A stretch of 6,416 nucleotides of DNA. It comes from Atopobiaceae bacterium UBA7016. Its GTDB lineage: Bacteria > Actinomycetota > Coriobacteriia > Coriobacteriales > Atopobiaceae. How positions within the stretch are numbered: the first letter of the stretch is position 1; each line of letters starts with the position of its first letter. Both the position numbers and the translations under genes were made by a program. Below, in pieces: positions 1 to 5,814 of the stretch. The DNA lies in NCBI GenBank assembly GCA_002449555.1, contig DJXA01000241.1, forward strand, positions 1 to 6,416. Direction: 5' to 3'. The notes under the pieces were generated by a model that was not told the DNA's origin, did no database searches, and saw nothing but the letters and a program-made list of their open reading frames with translations.

Positions 1-1025
1 CCATCAGTGAGAACGTTGCGTCCCTTGCGTCGCTGCCCTCTGAGGTCTGGAGCACCACTCGCTTCGACGACCTCGACCGCATCCACGACATCCTTCAGCA
101 GCGCCGCCTGGGCCTTGAGGCGCGCTTCACCAACGCGGGTCACGCCGCCGCCATCGACCGTCTCTCGTCGTACTTCACCGCTGCTGCAGAGATTAGCAGC
201 CAGGTGAGCGGTGTGGACTACTATCGCTTCCTCAAGGACCTGCTTGGCTCGTGGGACGAGCGCGCGCCGCAGCTGCCTGCGAAGCTGGGCGAGCTTGCCG
301 CACGCATCTTCACGGCCGATGAGGTCACCGTGAGCTTTACCGGCTCTGCCGAGGATCGCGAGGCCTTCTGGGCCGACGGCGGCACCCTGGGCCTTGAGAA
401 GCGCCCGGACGTTGCCGCGCACCAGCTGGTTCCTCCGGTGCCGACCATCAAGAACGAGGGCTTCATCATCCCTGCCAACGTGTGCTTCGTGGGCGAGGCG
501 CAGGGCCCGTCGCCGCTCGACGAGGGCGAGATCGGCACGTGGCAGGTCGCCTCGCGCGCGCTGAGCTACGACTACCTGTGGAACGAGGTGCGCGTCAAGG
601 GCGGCGCCTACGGCACCGGCTTCAGGCACGCCATCACCAAGGTGCAGCTCTTCTGGAGCTATCGTGACCCGGGCGTGGACGCCTCCGTCAAGCGCTTTGA
701 GGACGCGGCTGCCTGGCTGAACGCGTGGGATGCCGACGAGGACGAGCTTGCGGGCTACATCGTGTCGGTTGTTGCCGCCCATGACGCGCCGACCAAGCCG
801 CGCCAGCTCGCACGCCGCCAGGACACCGAGTACTTTGCCCAGCGTCCCGCCGACTGGAACCTGCGGATTCGCTCGCAGGTGCTGGCTGCCGACGTGGATA
901 AGGTGCGTGCCCTCGCGCCGTCGATGGCCGAGCTGCCCGAGCGCCGCGCCTTCTGCGTGTTTGGCGCCAAGGAGAAGATCGAGGCCAGCAACCTCGACCT
1001 CACCGTCATCGACCTTCTGGGCTAA
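1..1025 (+). CDS. M16C family zinc metallopeptidase (presequence protease-like), C-terminal part
   Basis: The frame is open from base 3, so the true start lies left of the window; 340 residues and a TAA stop are visible. The GTG at 204 is an internal codon. The key signature is R-V-K-G-G-A-Y-G (codons from 591), preceded by Y-D-Y-L-W-N-E-V. In the M16C/PreP-Cym1 family this is the C-terminal-half motif whose Arg and Tyr, six residues apart as here, reach into the active site and contact substrate. The zinc-binding HxxEH motif belongs to the N-terminal half and is not in the window. Family members are about 970 residues long and form a clam-shell chamber that degrades unfolded peptides of moderate length, normally in the cytoplasm in bacteria. 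The last 36 bp before the convergent nitroreductase hold no convincing terminator. The family call is firm; the exact substrate is unknown. Confidence 0.88.
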   Translation, partial: ISENVASLASLPSEVWSTTRFDDLDRIHDILQQRRLGLEARFTNAGHAAAIDRLSSYFTAAAEISSQVSGVDYYRFLKDLLGSWDERAPQLPAKLGELAARIFTADEVTVSFTGSAEDREAFWADGGTLGLEKRPDVAAHQLVPPVPTIKNEGFIIPANVCFVGEAQGPSPLDEGEIGTWQVASRALSYDYLWNEVRVKGGAYGTGFRHAITKVQLFWSYRDPGVDASVKRFEDAAAWLNAWDADEDELAGYIVSVVAAHDAPTKPRQLARRQDTEYFAQRPADWNLRIRSQVLAADVDKVRALAPSMAELPERRAFCVFGAKEKIEASNLDLTVIDLLG

Positions 1026-1061
1026 GAACCTGAAATAGTGAGACGCCGGGCAGCCCCGTGG

Positions 1062-1577
1062 CTACAGATACTTGACGAGCTCGTCCACCGGGCGAGACTC
1101 GCTGTGGTGCGGGCTGGGCACGCAGCCTTCGGCGGCATAGCCTATCGGCATGAGCAGCACAGAGCGCTCATTCTCGGGCAGACCAAAGGCGCGCTCCGTC
1201 TCGGTGTTGGGGAAGTAGTTGACCCAGATGGAGCCAACACCCAGCTCCCATGCCTCAAGCATGGCGTGGGTGGCCACGATGCTCACGTCCTCAACACCCG
1301 AGTGGATGCCTTCCTCAAGCGGGTTGTGCCACTCCTCCTCGGTGTGGTACGTGAAGAGCAGGACCATCGGCGCGCCAAAGATACAGCGCGAGAGGCCGTT
1401 GATCTTCTCCATGGCCTCCTCGCTGCGCAGTACGTAGCAGCGCCATGCCTGGCTGTTCTTGCCCGTGGGGGCAATCATCGCGGCCTCGATGATGCGGTCG
1501 AGCTTCTCCTGCTCAACCGGGCGGTCGGAGAACTTGCGGACGGAGTAGCGTGCTTTGGCGAGCTCGAGAAATCCCAT
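1062..1577 (-). CDS. Nitroreductase family FMN-dependent oxidoreductase
   Basis: This 171-residue protein belongs to the small, single-domain nitroreductase family: homodimeric flavoproteins that use NAD(P)H to reduce nitro compounds, quinones or other electrophiles. Visible family signatures are A-R-Y-S-V-R-K-F (residues 9-16; the arginines and serine usually hold the FMN phosphate), A-P-T-G-K-N-S-Q-A-W (36-45; Asn/Gln contact the flavin), G-V-G-S-I-W (113-118), and P-I-G-Y-A (144-148) near the C-terminus. The ATG at 1577 was chosen because an AGAAGGG ribosome site lies 8 nt upstream and the protein then begins M-G-F-L-E-L just before the first conserved motif. An in-frame GTG at 1664 would overlap the nuclease gene and add 29 unconserved-looking residues. 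It is the third gene of the leftward cluster, 59 nt after the nuclease stop. The physiological substrate cannot be told from sequence. Confidence 0.9.
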   Translation of the reverse strand: MGFLELAKARYSVRKFSDRPVEQEKLDRIIEAAMIAPTGKNSQAWRCYVLRSEEAMEKINGLSRCIFGAPMVLLFTYHTEEEWHNPLEEGIHSGVEDVSIVATHAMLEAWELGVGSIWVNYFPNTETERAFGLPENERSVLLMPIGYAAEGCVPSPHHSESRPVDELVKYL

Positions 1578-1585
1578 GGTAGGCG

Positions 1586-1592
1586 CCCTTCT
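1586..1592 (-). promoter_or_regulatory. Ribosome binding site of the nitroreductase gene
   Basis: On the minus strand this reads AGAAGGG and ends 8 nt before the ATG at 1577. It decides that start over the in-frame GTG at 1664. The same gap has a small inverted repeat, GCTACC/GGTAGC (1605-1621), with a 5-nt loop and no T-run, so it is not a convincing terminator. Confidence 0.6.
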
Positions 1593-1636
1593 GGTTGGCT
1601 TTTCGCTACCTCCATGGTAGCAGGAGCCATCCCAGC

Positions 1637-2461
1637 CTAGGCACCGGGAGTCTCGAGGCGCCACTCCCCCGTTGCGTAATCAATGCGGTGCCCCAGCGCG
1701 GCATTGTACACCTCAATCTCGAGGTCAAGCGACCCGTCGCTCGAGCGTATGTCCACGATGACGCTCCTGCAGACCAGCTCGTTTCCTTCGTAGGCCGGCG
1801 TCGCCGAATAGAAGACCGAGCCGTCCCGATGCCCGCGAAGCCACGTGCGGACGAGGTCCTCGCCGTATGCCATGCCGCCCTCGCCGTCGTTGGCGCCCAC
1901 GTTTTCCATGCGCGTGGCGCAGACCAGGTTCTCCACCTCGTCCGATCCGCCGAGCGACTTGGCCACCAAGTGCGAACGGTTCCACAGATGCCCGTGGTAG
2001 GTGCCGCCGTCGGGAAGCGCGATATCGGTCTCTGCGTTGTGCCCCCAGCCCGAGGGGTCGTGCCCCAAAAGGTTTCCCCGCTCTCGCGCGAGGCCCGCCT
2101 CCATGGTCGGGGCGTCAATCGTGCCCGCCGCACGCACCGTGCGGCCCAGCGCATCGAGCGGCGCATACCATATCTGACCTGCAGGGATGTCAACGTCCAC
2201 CACGGCCTTGCCCACAACGCGGAAGTACTGCGGGCTCTCCGACGCGTCCCACGGCGTATACGAGACCTGACGCGCCGGCAGCTCACCGGTCGTTGTCGCA
2301 GGCTGCTCGGCAGCGGATGCCTCAGGCGTCACGCCCCATGGCAGCAGGTGACCCCACACGCGCATCCCCAGCATGATGCCCACGCCAACGCAGACGGCGA
2401 CAAAGAGCACCGTCAGCGTCAGGGAGACCCCTCTTTTCGCATGTGAGCGCGCGTCTACCAC
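1637..2461 (-). CDS. Membrane-anchored or secreted DNA/RNA non-specific endonuclease (EndA/streptococcal DNase-like)
   Basis: 274 residues. A positively charged start is followed by a hydrophobic segment at about residues 12-33 (signal peptide or N-in membrane anchor). A possible A-S-A|A cleavage site lies near 48-51, then a Thr/Pro/Gln-rich linker to about 65, then the nuclease domain. The beta-beta-alpha-metal core is N-R-S-H-L-V-A-K-S-L-G-G (161-172), in which H164 should be the general base. N187 in R-M-E-N-V-G fits the metal-binding Asn that follows in EndA-type enzymes. The C-terminal S-S-D-G-S-L-D-L-E-I-E-V and D-Y-A-T-G-E-W segments also resemble EndA from memory of that family. The start is GTG: no ATG occurs before the hydrophobic segment, and the GTG lies 6 nt beyond the msrA stop with no strong ribosome site, so translation is probably coupled to msrA. 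It probably cuts DNA and/or RNA outside the membrane for nutrition or DNA processing; which of these is not known. Confidence 0.85.
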   Translation of the reverse strand: MVDARSHAKRGVSLTLTVLFVAVCVGVGIMLGMRVWGHLLPWGVTPEASAAEQPATTTGELPARQVSYTPWDASESPQYFRVVGKAVVDVDIPAGQIWYAPLDALGRTVRAAGTIDAPTMEAGLARERGNLLGHDPSGWGHNAETDIALPDGGTYHGHLWNRSHLVAKSLGGSDEVENLVCATRMENVGANDGEGGMAYGEDLVRTWLRGHRDGSVFYSATPAYEGNELVCRSVIVDIRSSDGSLDLEIEVYNAALGHRIDYATGEWRLETPGA

Positions 2462-2467
2462 GGCTGC

Positions 2468-3010
2468 CTAGGAGCGGTAATAGCCCTCGTCGAACGTCAT
2501 CGCGGCAAGCTCAGATATCTTCACGCGCGGCACGTGGCAGTATCCGTCGGGATTCTTGTCCAGATAGTCCTGGTGATACTCCTCCGCCTCGAAGAAGTTC
2601 TCGAGCGGCTTCACCTCAACGGCAAAGCCGTCGTGGCGTGCTCGCTCGTAGCTGCACACGCGCATGATGTCCGCTTCCGCCTGCGTGTCGTTTGGCAGCC
2701 AATAGATGCCCGCCTGGTACTGCGTGCCCACGTCCGCCCCCTGGCGATTGACGGCCTCGGGCTCGATCACCTGGAAGAGCGCATACAGAAGCGCGTCGAT
2801 GGACGTCTTCTGGGGGTCATAGCGCACCCTGACCGTCTCGCGAAACCCCGTGGTGCCGCTGCACACGATGGCGTACTCGGCGTCGGCCGCGCCGGTTCCG
2901 TTTGCGTAGCCGCATGCCGTATCCACCACGCCCGGCAAGGCCTTCATCAGGTGCTCGATGCCCCAGAAACAGCCACCAGCCAGATAGATAGTGCGGATGT
3001 CCTCGTCCAT
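2468..3010 (-). CDS. msrA: Peptide-methionine (S)-S-oxide reductase MsrA
   Basis: This cytoplasmic enzyme reduces methionine-S-sulfoxide in proteins or as free amino acid, with electrons from thioredoxin. The 180-residue length is normal for bacterial MsrA. The nucleophile is C14 in G-G-C-F-W-G (12-17). G-Y-A-N-G (34-38), the acid E58 in T-G-F-R-E-T-V, and D93/Y98 in D-V-G-T-Q-Y match the substrate pocket of the family. A resolving cysteine is present at C158 in K-N-P-D-G-Y-C-H-V. No MsrB domain is fused. ATG at 3010 is preceded by GGGAGGG ending 3 nt upstream. It is first in the leftward cluster with the nuclease and nitroreductase and has a plausible promoter at 3064-3092. Confidence 0.96.
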   Translation of the reverse strand: MDEDIRTIYLAGGCFWGIEHLMKALPGVVDTACGYANGTGAADAEYAIVCSGTTGFRETVRVRYDPQKTSIDALLYALFQVIEPEAVNRQGADVGTQYQAGIYWLPNDTQAEADIMRVCSYERARHDGFAVEVKPLENFFEAEEYHQDYLDKNPDGYCHVPRVKISELAAMTFDEGYYRS

Positions 3011-3063
3011 GTTCCCTCCCCCGCGCGGCAGTTTTCAACACTTCCGCATAAGTCACGGCTACT

Positions 3064-3092
3064 ATCCTAGCGCGTCCGCCTCGGTTCGTGAA
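3064..3092 (-). promoter_or_regulatory. Candidate sigma-70-type promoter for msrA and the leftward cluster
   Basis: On the minus strand TTCACG (-35, at 3092-3087) and TAGGAT (-10, at 3069-3064) are separated by 17 nt. Each hexamer matches consensus at four of six positions. Transcription would start near 3057, giving a leader of about 45 nt that contains the GGGAGGG ribosome site. It was found by eye only. Confidence 0.4.
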
Positions 3093-3166
3093 GGAATCGT
3101 GAGCCACCGCAAACCCAATCCTGGGCCACCCGCGGAAGCCAACAGGCCTTTTGTGGAGCGCCATTT

Positions 3167-3181
3167 TTTACCATCTGTAAA
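3167..3181. promoter_or_regulatory. Small operator-like dyad TTTAC-N5-GTAAA
   Basis: Perfect 5-bp arms flank CATCT in the AT-rich middle of the divergent region. The size and placement would suit a dimeric regulator, but a 5-bp dyad can arise by chance and no known operator is recognised. Confidence 0.2.
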
Positions 3182-3232
3182 TGTTGGAAACCACGCACTT
3201 TCACTACCTGCGCCGCATTGGTTTTCAACACC

Positions 3233-3262
3233 TTGAGCAGGCGCTTTTCTACAAGCTATCTA
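3233..3262 (+). promoter_or_regulatory. Weak candidate promoter for nrdD
   Basis: TTGAGC (3233-3238) and TATCTA (3257-3262) are 18 nt apart. The -35 matches four of six consensus positions and the -10 only three. A start near 3270 would put the NrdR box just downstream, where bound repressor would block transcription. Another start between the NrdR box and 3325 cannot be excluded. Confidence 0.2.
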
Positions 3263-3291
3263 CCATGTATTGCGGTTTTCAACGCCCCAAA

Positions 3292-3307
3292 ACACAACAT
3301 CTTGTGT
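3292..3307. promoter_or_regulatory. NrdR box upstream of nrdD
   Basis: ACACAACATCTTGTGT matches the known 16-bp NrdR consensus ACACWATATATWGTGT at 14 positions, with perfect 6-bp outer arms ACACAA/TTGTGT. NrdR is the zinc-ribbon, ATP-cone repressor that senses dATP/ATP and controls ribonucleotide reductase operons. The site is 154 nt before the nrdD ATG. NrdR sites usually occur in pairs; no second good box was found, and the best candidate (ACA...TGT at 3251-3268) is degenerate. Confidence 0.8.
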
Positions 3308-3317
3308 CATAGTAGGT

Positions 3318-3377
3318 ATGAGCCTAAACGCAGCCGTTCCACGTGCCACCCAGCATTTGGGTACCGACGCGTCTTGA
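3318..3377 (+). CDS. Possible 19-residue leader peptide ORF ending in the terminator loop
   Basis: ATG at 3318 opens a 19-codon frame that stops at TGA 3375-3377, exactly the triloop of the nrdD leader terminator. A ribosome finishing this frame would cover the hairpin's 5' arm and could prevent termination. AGTAGG lies only 1 nt before the ATG, too close for normal ribosome binding, although leaderless translation is possible. The peptide has no run of a single amino acid as in classical attenuators and contains four alanines. Chance is a real alternative. Confidence 0.15.
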   Translation: MSLNAAVPRATQHLGTDAS

Positions 3378-3394
3378 AGGCGCGTCGTTTTTTT
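3365..3394 (+). terminator. Intrinsic terminator inside the nrdD leader
   Basis: CGACGCG (3365-3371) pairs with CGCGTCG (3381-3387). The stem continues through U·G, C-G and U-A to a UGA triloop, giving 10 base pairs, followed at once by seven T (3388-3394). It lies 66 nt before the nrdD ATG, on the nrdD strand only; the opposite strand has no T-run. It therefore either attenuates nrdD or ends a short upstream RNA. Confidence 0.75.
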
Positions 3395-3460
3395 GGCCGG
3401 TCGGTACGGTAAGGTGCAGGCTCAAGGACAGACAAACTAAGGCGAGGGGAAGCGCCCACT

Positions 3461-5683
3461 ATGAAGATCATCAAGCGCAACGGTTCTGAGGTCACCTTCG
3501 ACCTCTCAAAGATCGAAAACGCCATCAAGGCCGCCAACGCAGAGGTTCCCGAGGCCGAGCGCCTCACCCCGCGCGAGGTCACGTTTGCCTCCCTCAACGT
3601 TGAGGACCGCTGCAAGGCCGCGGGCCACACCGTCACCGTCGAGGAGGTTCAGGACCTCGTCGAGGACCAGCTGATGGCGCTTGACCGCTTCACGGTTGCC
3701 CGCAAGTACATCATCTATCGCTACCTGCAGAACCAGAAGCGTCAGAAGAACACTACCGACGACAAGATCCTCACGCTCATCGAGAGCAACAACGAGGAGG
3801 TCAAGCAGGAGAACTCCAACAAGAACCCCACCGTCGTCTCGGTTCAGCGCGACTACATGGCTGGCGAGGTCTCCAAGGACCTGGCCATGCGCGCGCTGCT
3901 TCCCGCCGAGGTCGTTGAGGCTCACAACGCCGGCATCATCCACTTCCATGACGCCGACTACTATGCGCAGCACATGCACAACTGCGACCTCGTCAACCTC
4001 GAGGACATGCTGCAGAACGGCACCGTCATCTCCGGCACGCTCATCGAGCGCCCGCACAGCTTCTCCACCGCCTGCAACATCGCCACGCAGATCATCGCCC
4101 AGGTGGCCAGCTGCCAGTACGGCGGCCAGTCCATCAGCCTGACGCACCTCGCCCCGTTCGTGGACGTCAGCCGTAAGAAGATCCGTCGCTCCGTGTACTC
4201 CGAGATGGAGACCATCGGCTTCAAGGCCTCGCCCGAGCAGATCGACGAGATGGTTGAGAAGCGCCTGCGCGAGGAGGTCGCCCGCGGCGTGCAGACCATC
4301 CAGTACCAGGTGGTCACTCTCATGACCACCAACGGCCAGGCCCCGTTCATCACCGTCTTCATGTACCTCAACGAGGCGCGCAACCAGCAGGAGAAGGCCG
4401 ACCTCGCCCTCATCATCGAGGAGATGCTGCGTCAGCGCTACCAGGGCGTCAAGAACGAGAAGGGTGTCTGGATTACCCCGGCGTTCCCCAAGCTCATCTA
4501 CGTGCTGGAGCCCGACAACCTGACCGAGGGCACCCCGTACTTCTACCTCACCAAGCTCGCCGCCAAGTGCACCGCCAAGCGCATGGTGCCCGACTACATC
4601 TCCGAGAAGAAGATGAAGGAGTACAAGCTCTCCAAGGGTGAGGTTGAGGGCGAAGGCGACACCTACACCTGCATGGGCTGCCGTTCGTTCCTGACGCCCG
4701 ACCGCTCGGGCAACGGCTACAACAACGTGGCGCGCGCCAAGAACTACGAGCCGGGCAAGCCCAAGTACTACGGCCGCTTCAACCAGGGCGTCGTTACCAT
4801 CAACCTGCCTGACGTGGCGCTTTCTTCCGGCCGCGACATGGACCGCTTCTGGGAGGTCTTCGAGGATCGCCTGGAGCTGTGCCACCGCGCCCTGCGCTGC
4901 CGTCACGAGCGCCTGAAGGGCACCCTCTCTGACGCCGCCCCCATCCTGTGGCAGTACGGCGCGCTGGCCCGCCTCAACAAGGGCGAGAAGATCGACAGCC
5001 TGCTGTACGGCGGCTACTCCACCATCAGCCTGGGCTACGCCGGCCTCTACGAGTGCGTGAAGTATATGACCGGCTACTCCCACACCGACCCGCAGGCCAC
5101 CGAGTTCGCCCTCTCCGTCATGCAGAAGATGAACGACAAGTGCACCGAGTGGAAGCTTGCCGAGGACATCGACTACTCCGTGTACGGCACGCCCATTGAG
5201 TCCGTCACCTACAAGTTTGCCAAGTGCCTGCAGCGCCGCTTTGGCATCATCCAGGGCGTCACCGACAAGGGCTACATCACCAACAGCTACCACGTGCACG
5301 TGACCGAAGAGATTGATGCCTTCACCAAGCTGAGCTTTGAGAGCGCCTTCCAGCGCCTCTCCCCCGGCGGCGCCATCAGCTACGTCGAGGTTCCCAACAT
5401 GCAGGACAACCTGGGCGCCGTCATCAAGGTCATGCAGTACATCTATGACAACATCATGTACGCCGAGCTCAACACCAAGAGCGACTACTGCCAGTGCTGC
5501 GGCTACGACGGCGAGATTCAAATCGTGGAGGACGACGGCAAGCTGGTGTGGGAGTGCCCCAACTGCGGCAACCGTGACCAGTCCAAGATGAACGTTGCCC
5601 GTCGTACCTGTGGATACATTGGCACCCAGTACTGGAACCAGGGCCGCACACAGGAGATCAAGGATCGCGTGCTGCACCTGTAA
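3461..5683 (+). CDS. nrdD: Anaerobic (class III) ribonucleoside-triphosphate reductase
   Basis: This protein of 740 residues reduces ribonucleoside triphosphates to dNTPs by glycyl-radical chemistry and works only without oxygen. Residues 1 to about 95 form an ATP cone (M-K-I-I-K-R-N-G-S-E start, ending near Y-R-Y-L-Q), the allosteric domain that reads ATP/dATP. The barrel carries C175 in H-N-C-D-L and C407 in M-G-C-R-S-F, the latter matching the thiyl-radical cysteine of the phage T4 enzyme. Near the C-terminus C677, C680, C699 and C702 form the zinc site. R-T-C-G-Y (715-719) contains the radical glycine G718. No key residue is missing. The ATG follows GAGGGG by 11 nt and gives an intact ATP cone. 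Codon use is very strongly biased to C- and G-ending codons, suggesting high expression. The gene lies downstream of an NrdR box and a leader terminator; nrdG follows 131 nt later. Confidence 0.98.
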   Translation: MKIIKRNGSEVTFDLSKIENAIKAANAEVPEAERLTPREVTFASLNVEDRCKAAGHTVTVEEVQDLVEDQLMALDRFTVARKYIIYRYLQNQKRQKNTTDDKILTLIESNNEEVKQENSNKNPTVVSVQRDYMAGEVSKDLAMRALLPAEVVEAHNAGIIHFHDADYYAQHMHNCDLVNLEDMLQNGTVISGTLIERPHSFSTACNIATQIIAQVASCQYGGQSISLTHLAPFVDVSRKKIRRSVYSEMETIGFKASPEQIDEMVEKRLREEVARGVQTIQYQVVTLMTTNGQAPFITVFMYLNEARNQQEKADLALIIEEMLRQRYQGVKNEKGVWITPAFPKLIYVLEPDNLTEGTPYFYLTKLAAKCTAKRMVPDYISEKKMKEYKLSKGEVEGEGDTYTCMGCRSFLTPDRSGNGYNNVARAKNYEPGKPKYYGRFNQGVVTINLPDVALSSGRDMDRFWEVFEDRLELCHRALRCRHERLKGTLSDAAPILWQYGALARLNKGEKIDSLLYGGYSTISLGYAGLYECVKYMTGYSHTDPQATEFALSVMQKMNDKCTEWKLAEDIDYSVYGTPIESVTYKFAKCLQRRFGIIQGVTDKGYITNSYHVHVTEEIDAFTKLSFESAFQRLSPGGAISYVEVPNMQDNLGAVIKVMQYIYDNIMYAELNTKSDYCQCCGYDGEIQIVEDDGKLVWECPNCGNRDQSKMNVARRTCGYIGTQYWNQGRTQEIKDRVLHL

Positions 5684-5692
5684 GTAACGTAA

Positions 5693-5767
5693 GGGCAGCA
5701 ATAACCCCTCTAGGCTCAAACAGTCCTCGCAAGCTGCGGAACTCGCCTGGAGGGGTTATTGCTGCCC
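5693..5767 (+). terminator. Large intercistronic hairpin between nrdD and nrdG
   Basis: GGGCAGCAATAACCCCTC (5693-5710) is perfectly complementary to 5750-5767 over 18 bp. A U·G pair and AGGC/GCCT extend the stem to 23 bp, closing a 29-nt loop that itself can form small stems (CGCA/TGCG at 5728-5738). It starts 9 nt after the nrdD stop. The following bases, CTCTTTCAGG, are only weakly T-rich, so efficient intrinsic termination is doubtful. A partial terminator or an mRNA 3'-end stabiliser that lowers nrdG output relative to nrdD is plausible. A short repeat element is the alternative. The hairpin is certain; its role is not. Confidence 0.65.
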
Positions 5768-5814
5768 CTCTTTCAGGGCGCACGTGATTGAGGCCGTATT
5801 GGGGTTGTAAGAGT

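Larger units (their letters stand above)
3031..3284 (+). repeat. Three dispersed copies of GTTTTCAAC (DnaA-box-like)
   Basis: Direct copies lie at 3031-3041 (GTTTTCAACAC), 3221-3231 (GTTTTCAACAC) and 3275-3283 (GTTTTCAAC followed by G). A near-copy in the opposite orientation, TTTCCAACA, is at 3190-3182. The core TTTTCAACA differs from the classical DnaA box TTATCCACA at two positions. The repetition is seen directly; DnaA binding is only a suggestion, based on the DnaA control known for E. coli nrdAB. Confidence 0.5.
3318..3424 (+). ncRNA. Structured nrdD 5' leader: possible attenuator or riboswitch-like RNA
   Basis: Three complementary pairs are nested. The outer stem is TGAGCCT (3319-3325) with AGGCTCA (3418-3424). 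The middle stem is GTACCGAC (3361-3368) with GTCGGTAC (3400-3407). The inner stem is the terminator at 3365-3387. The middle and inner stems both need bases 3365-3368, so their full forms exclude each other. This is the usual geometry of a terminator/antiterminator switch. No known riboswitch consensus (for example a cobalamin B12 box) was recognised. The pairings are visible in the sequence; the switching function is inferred. Confidence 0.4.
3011..3460. other. Divergent intergenic regulatory region between msrA and nrdD
   Basis: No protein gene of normal size is supported in these 450 bases, and the composition is clearly more AT-rich than the flanking genes at about 3160-3310. The contents, left to right, are the msrA ribosome site and promoter, a TTTAC/GTAAA dyad, copies of GTTTTCAAC, a weak candidate nrdD promoter, an NrdR box, and a structured nrdD leader with a terminator. 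The nrdD ribosome site is probably GAGGGG at 3444-3449, 11 nt before the ATG. Short reading frames here, such as those from 2991 or 3218 on the + strand, have no ribosome site or recognisable motif. Confidence 0.8.

Noticed and set aside
204..206. GTG as start of the peptidase gene
   Set aside because: The frame is open without a stop back to base 3 with sensible protein sequence, so the gene is cut by the window edge.
1026..1061. GC-rich sequence between the convergent peptidase and nitroreductase genes as a bidirectional terminator
   Set aside because: Only a 4-bp CGGG/CCCG stem was found, with no T-run on either strand.
1574..1620. 9-bp direct repeat CCATGGTAG (1574-1582 and 1612-1620) around the nitroreductase start
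   Set aside because: It is short and single, and the upstream copy's ATG is out of frame with the gene. It is most likely chance.
1038..2446. Two long + strand frames (1038-1640 and 1595-2446)
   Set aside because: They lie opposite the nitroreductase and nuclease genes, whose minus-strand products carry clear family motifs. The + strand translations are Arg/Ala/His-rich shadows.
3506..5719. A 737-codon open frame on the minus strand opposite nrdD
   Set aside because: It mirrors nrdD across nearly its full length, and its low-complexity Leu/Val/Ala/Gly-rich translation is the shadow expected from the strong C/G third-position bias of nrdD. No ribosome site or domain was seen.
5693..5767. Insertion sequence or MITE reading of the nrdD-nrdG palindrome
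   Set aside because: No flanking target-site duplication or transposase was seen, so a single-locus RNA hairpin is the simpler reading unless genome copies are found.
5788..5790. TTG as start of nrdG
   Set aside because: ATG at 5815 gives the M-N-Y N-terminus typical of NrdG; the extra nine residues have no family support.
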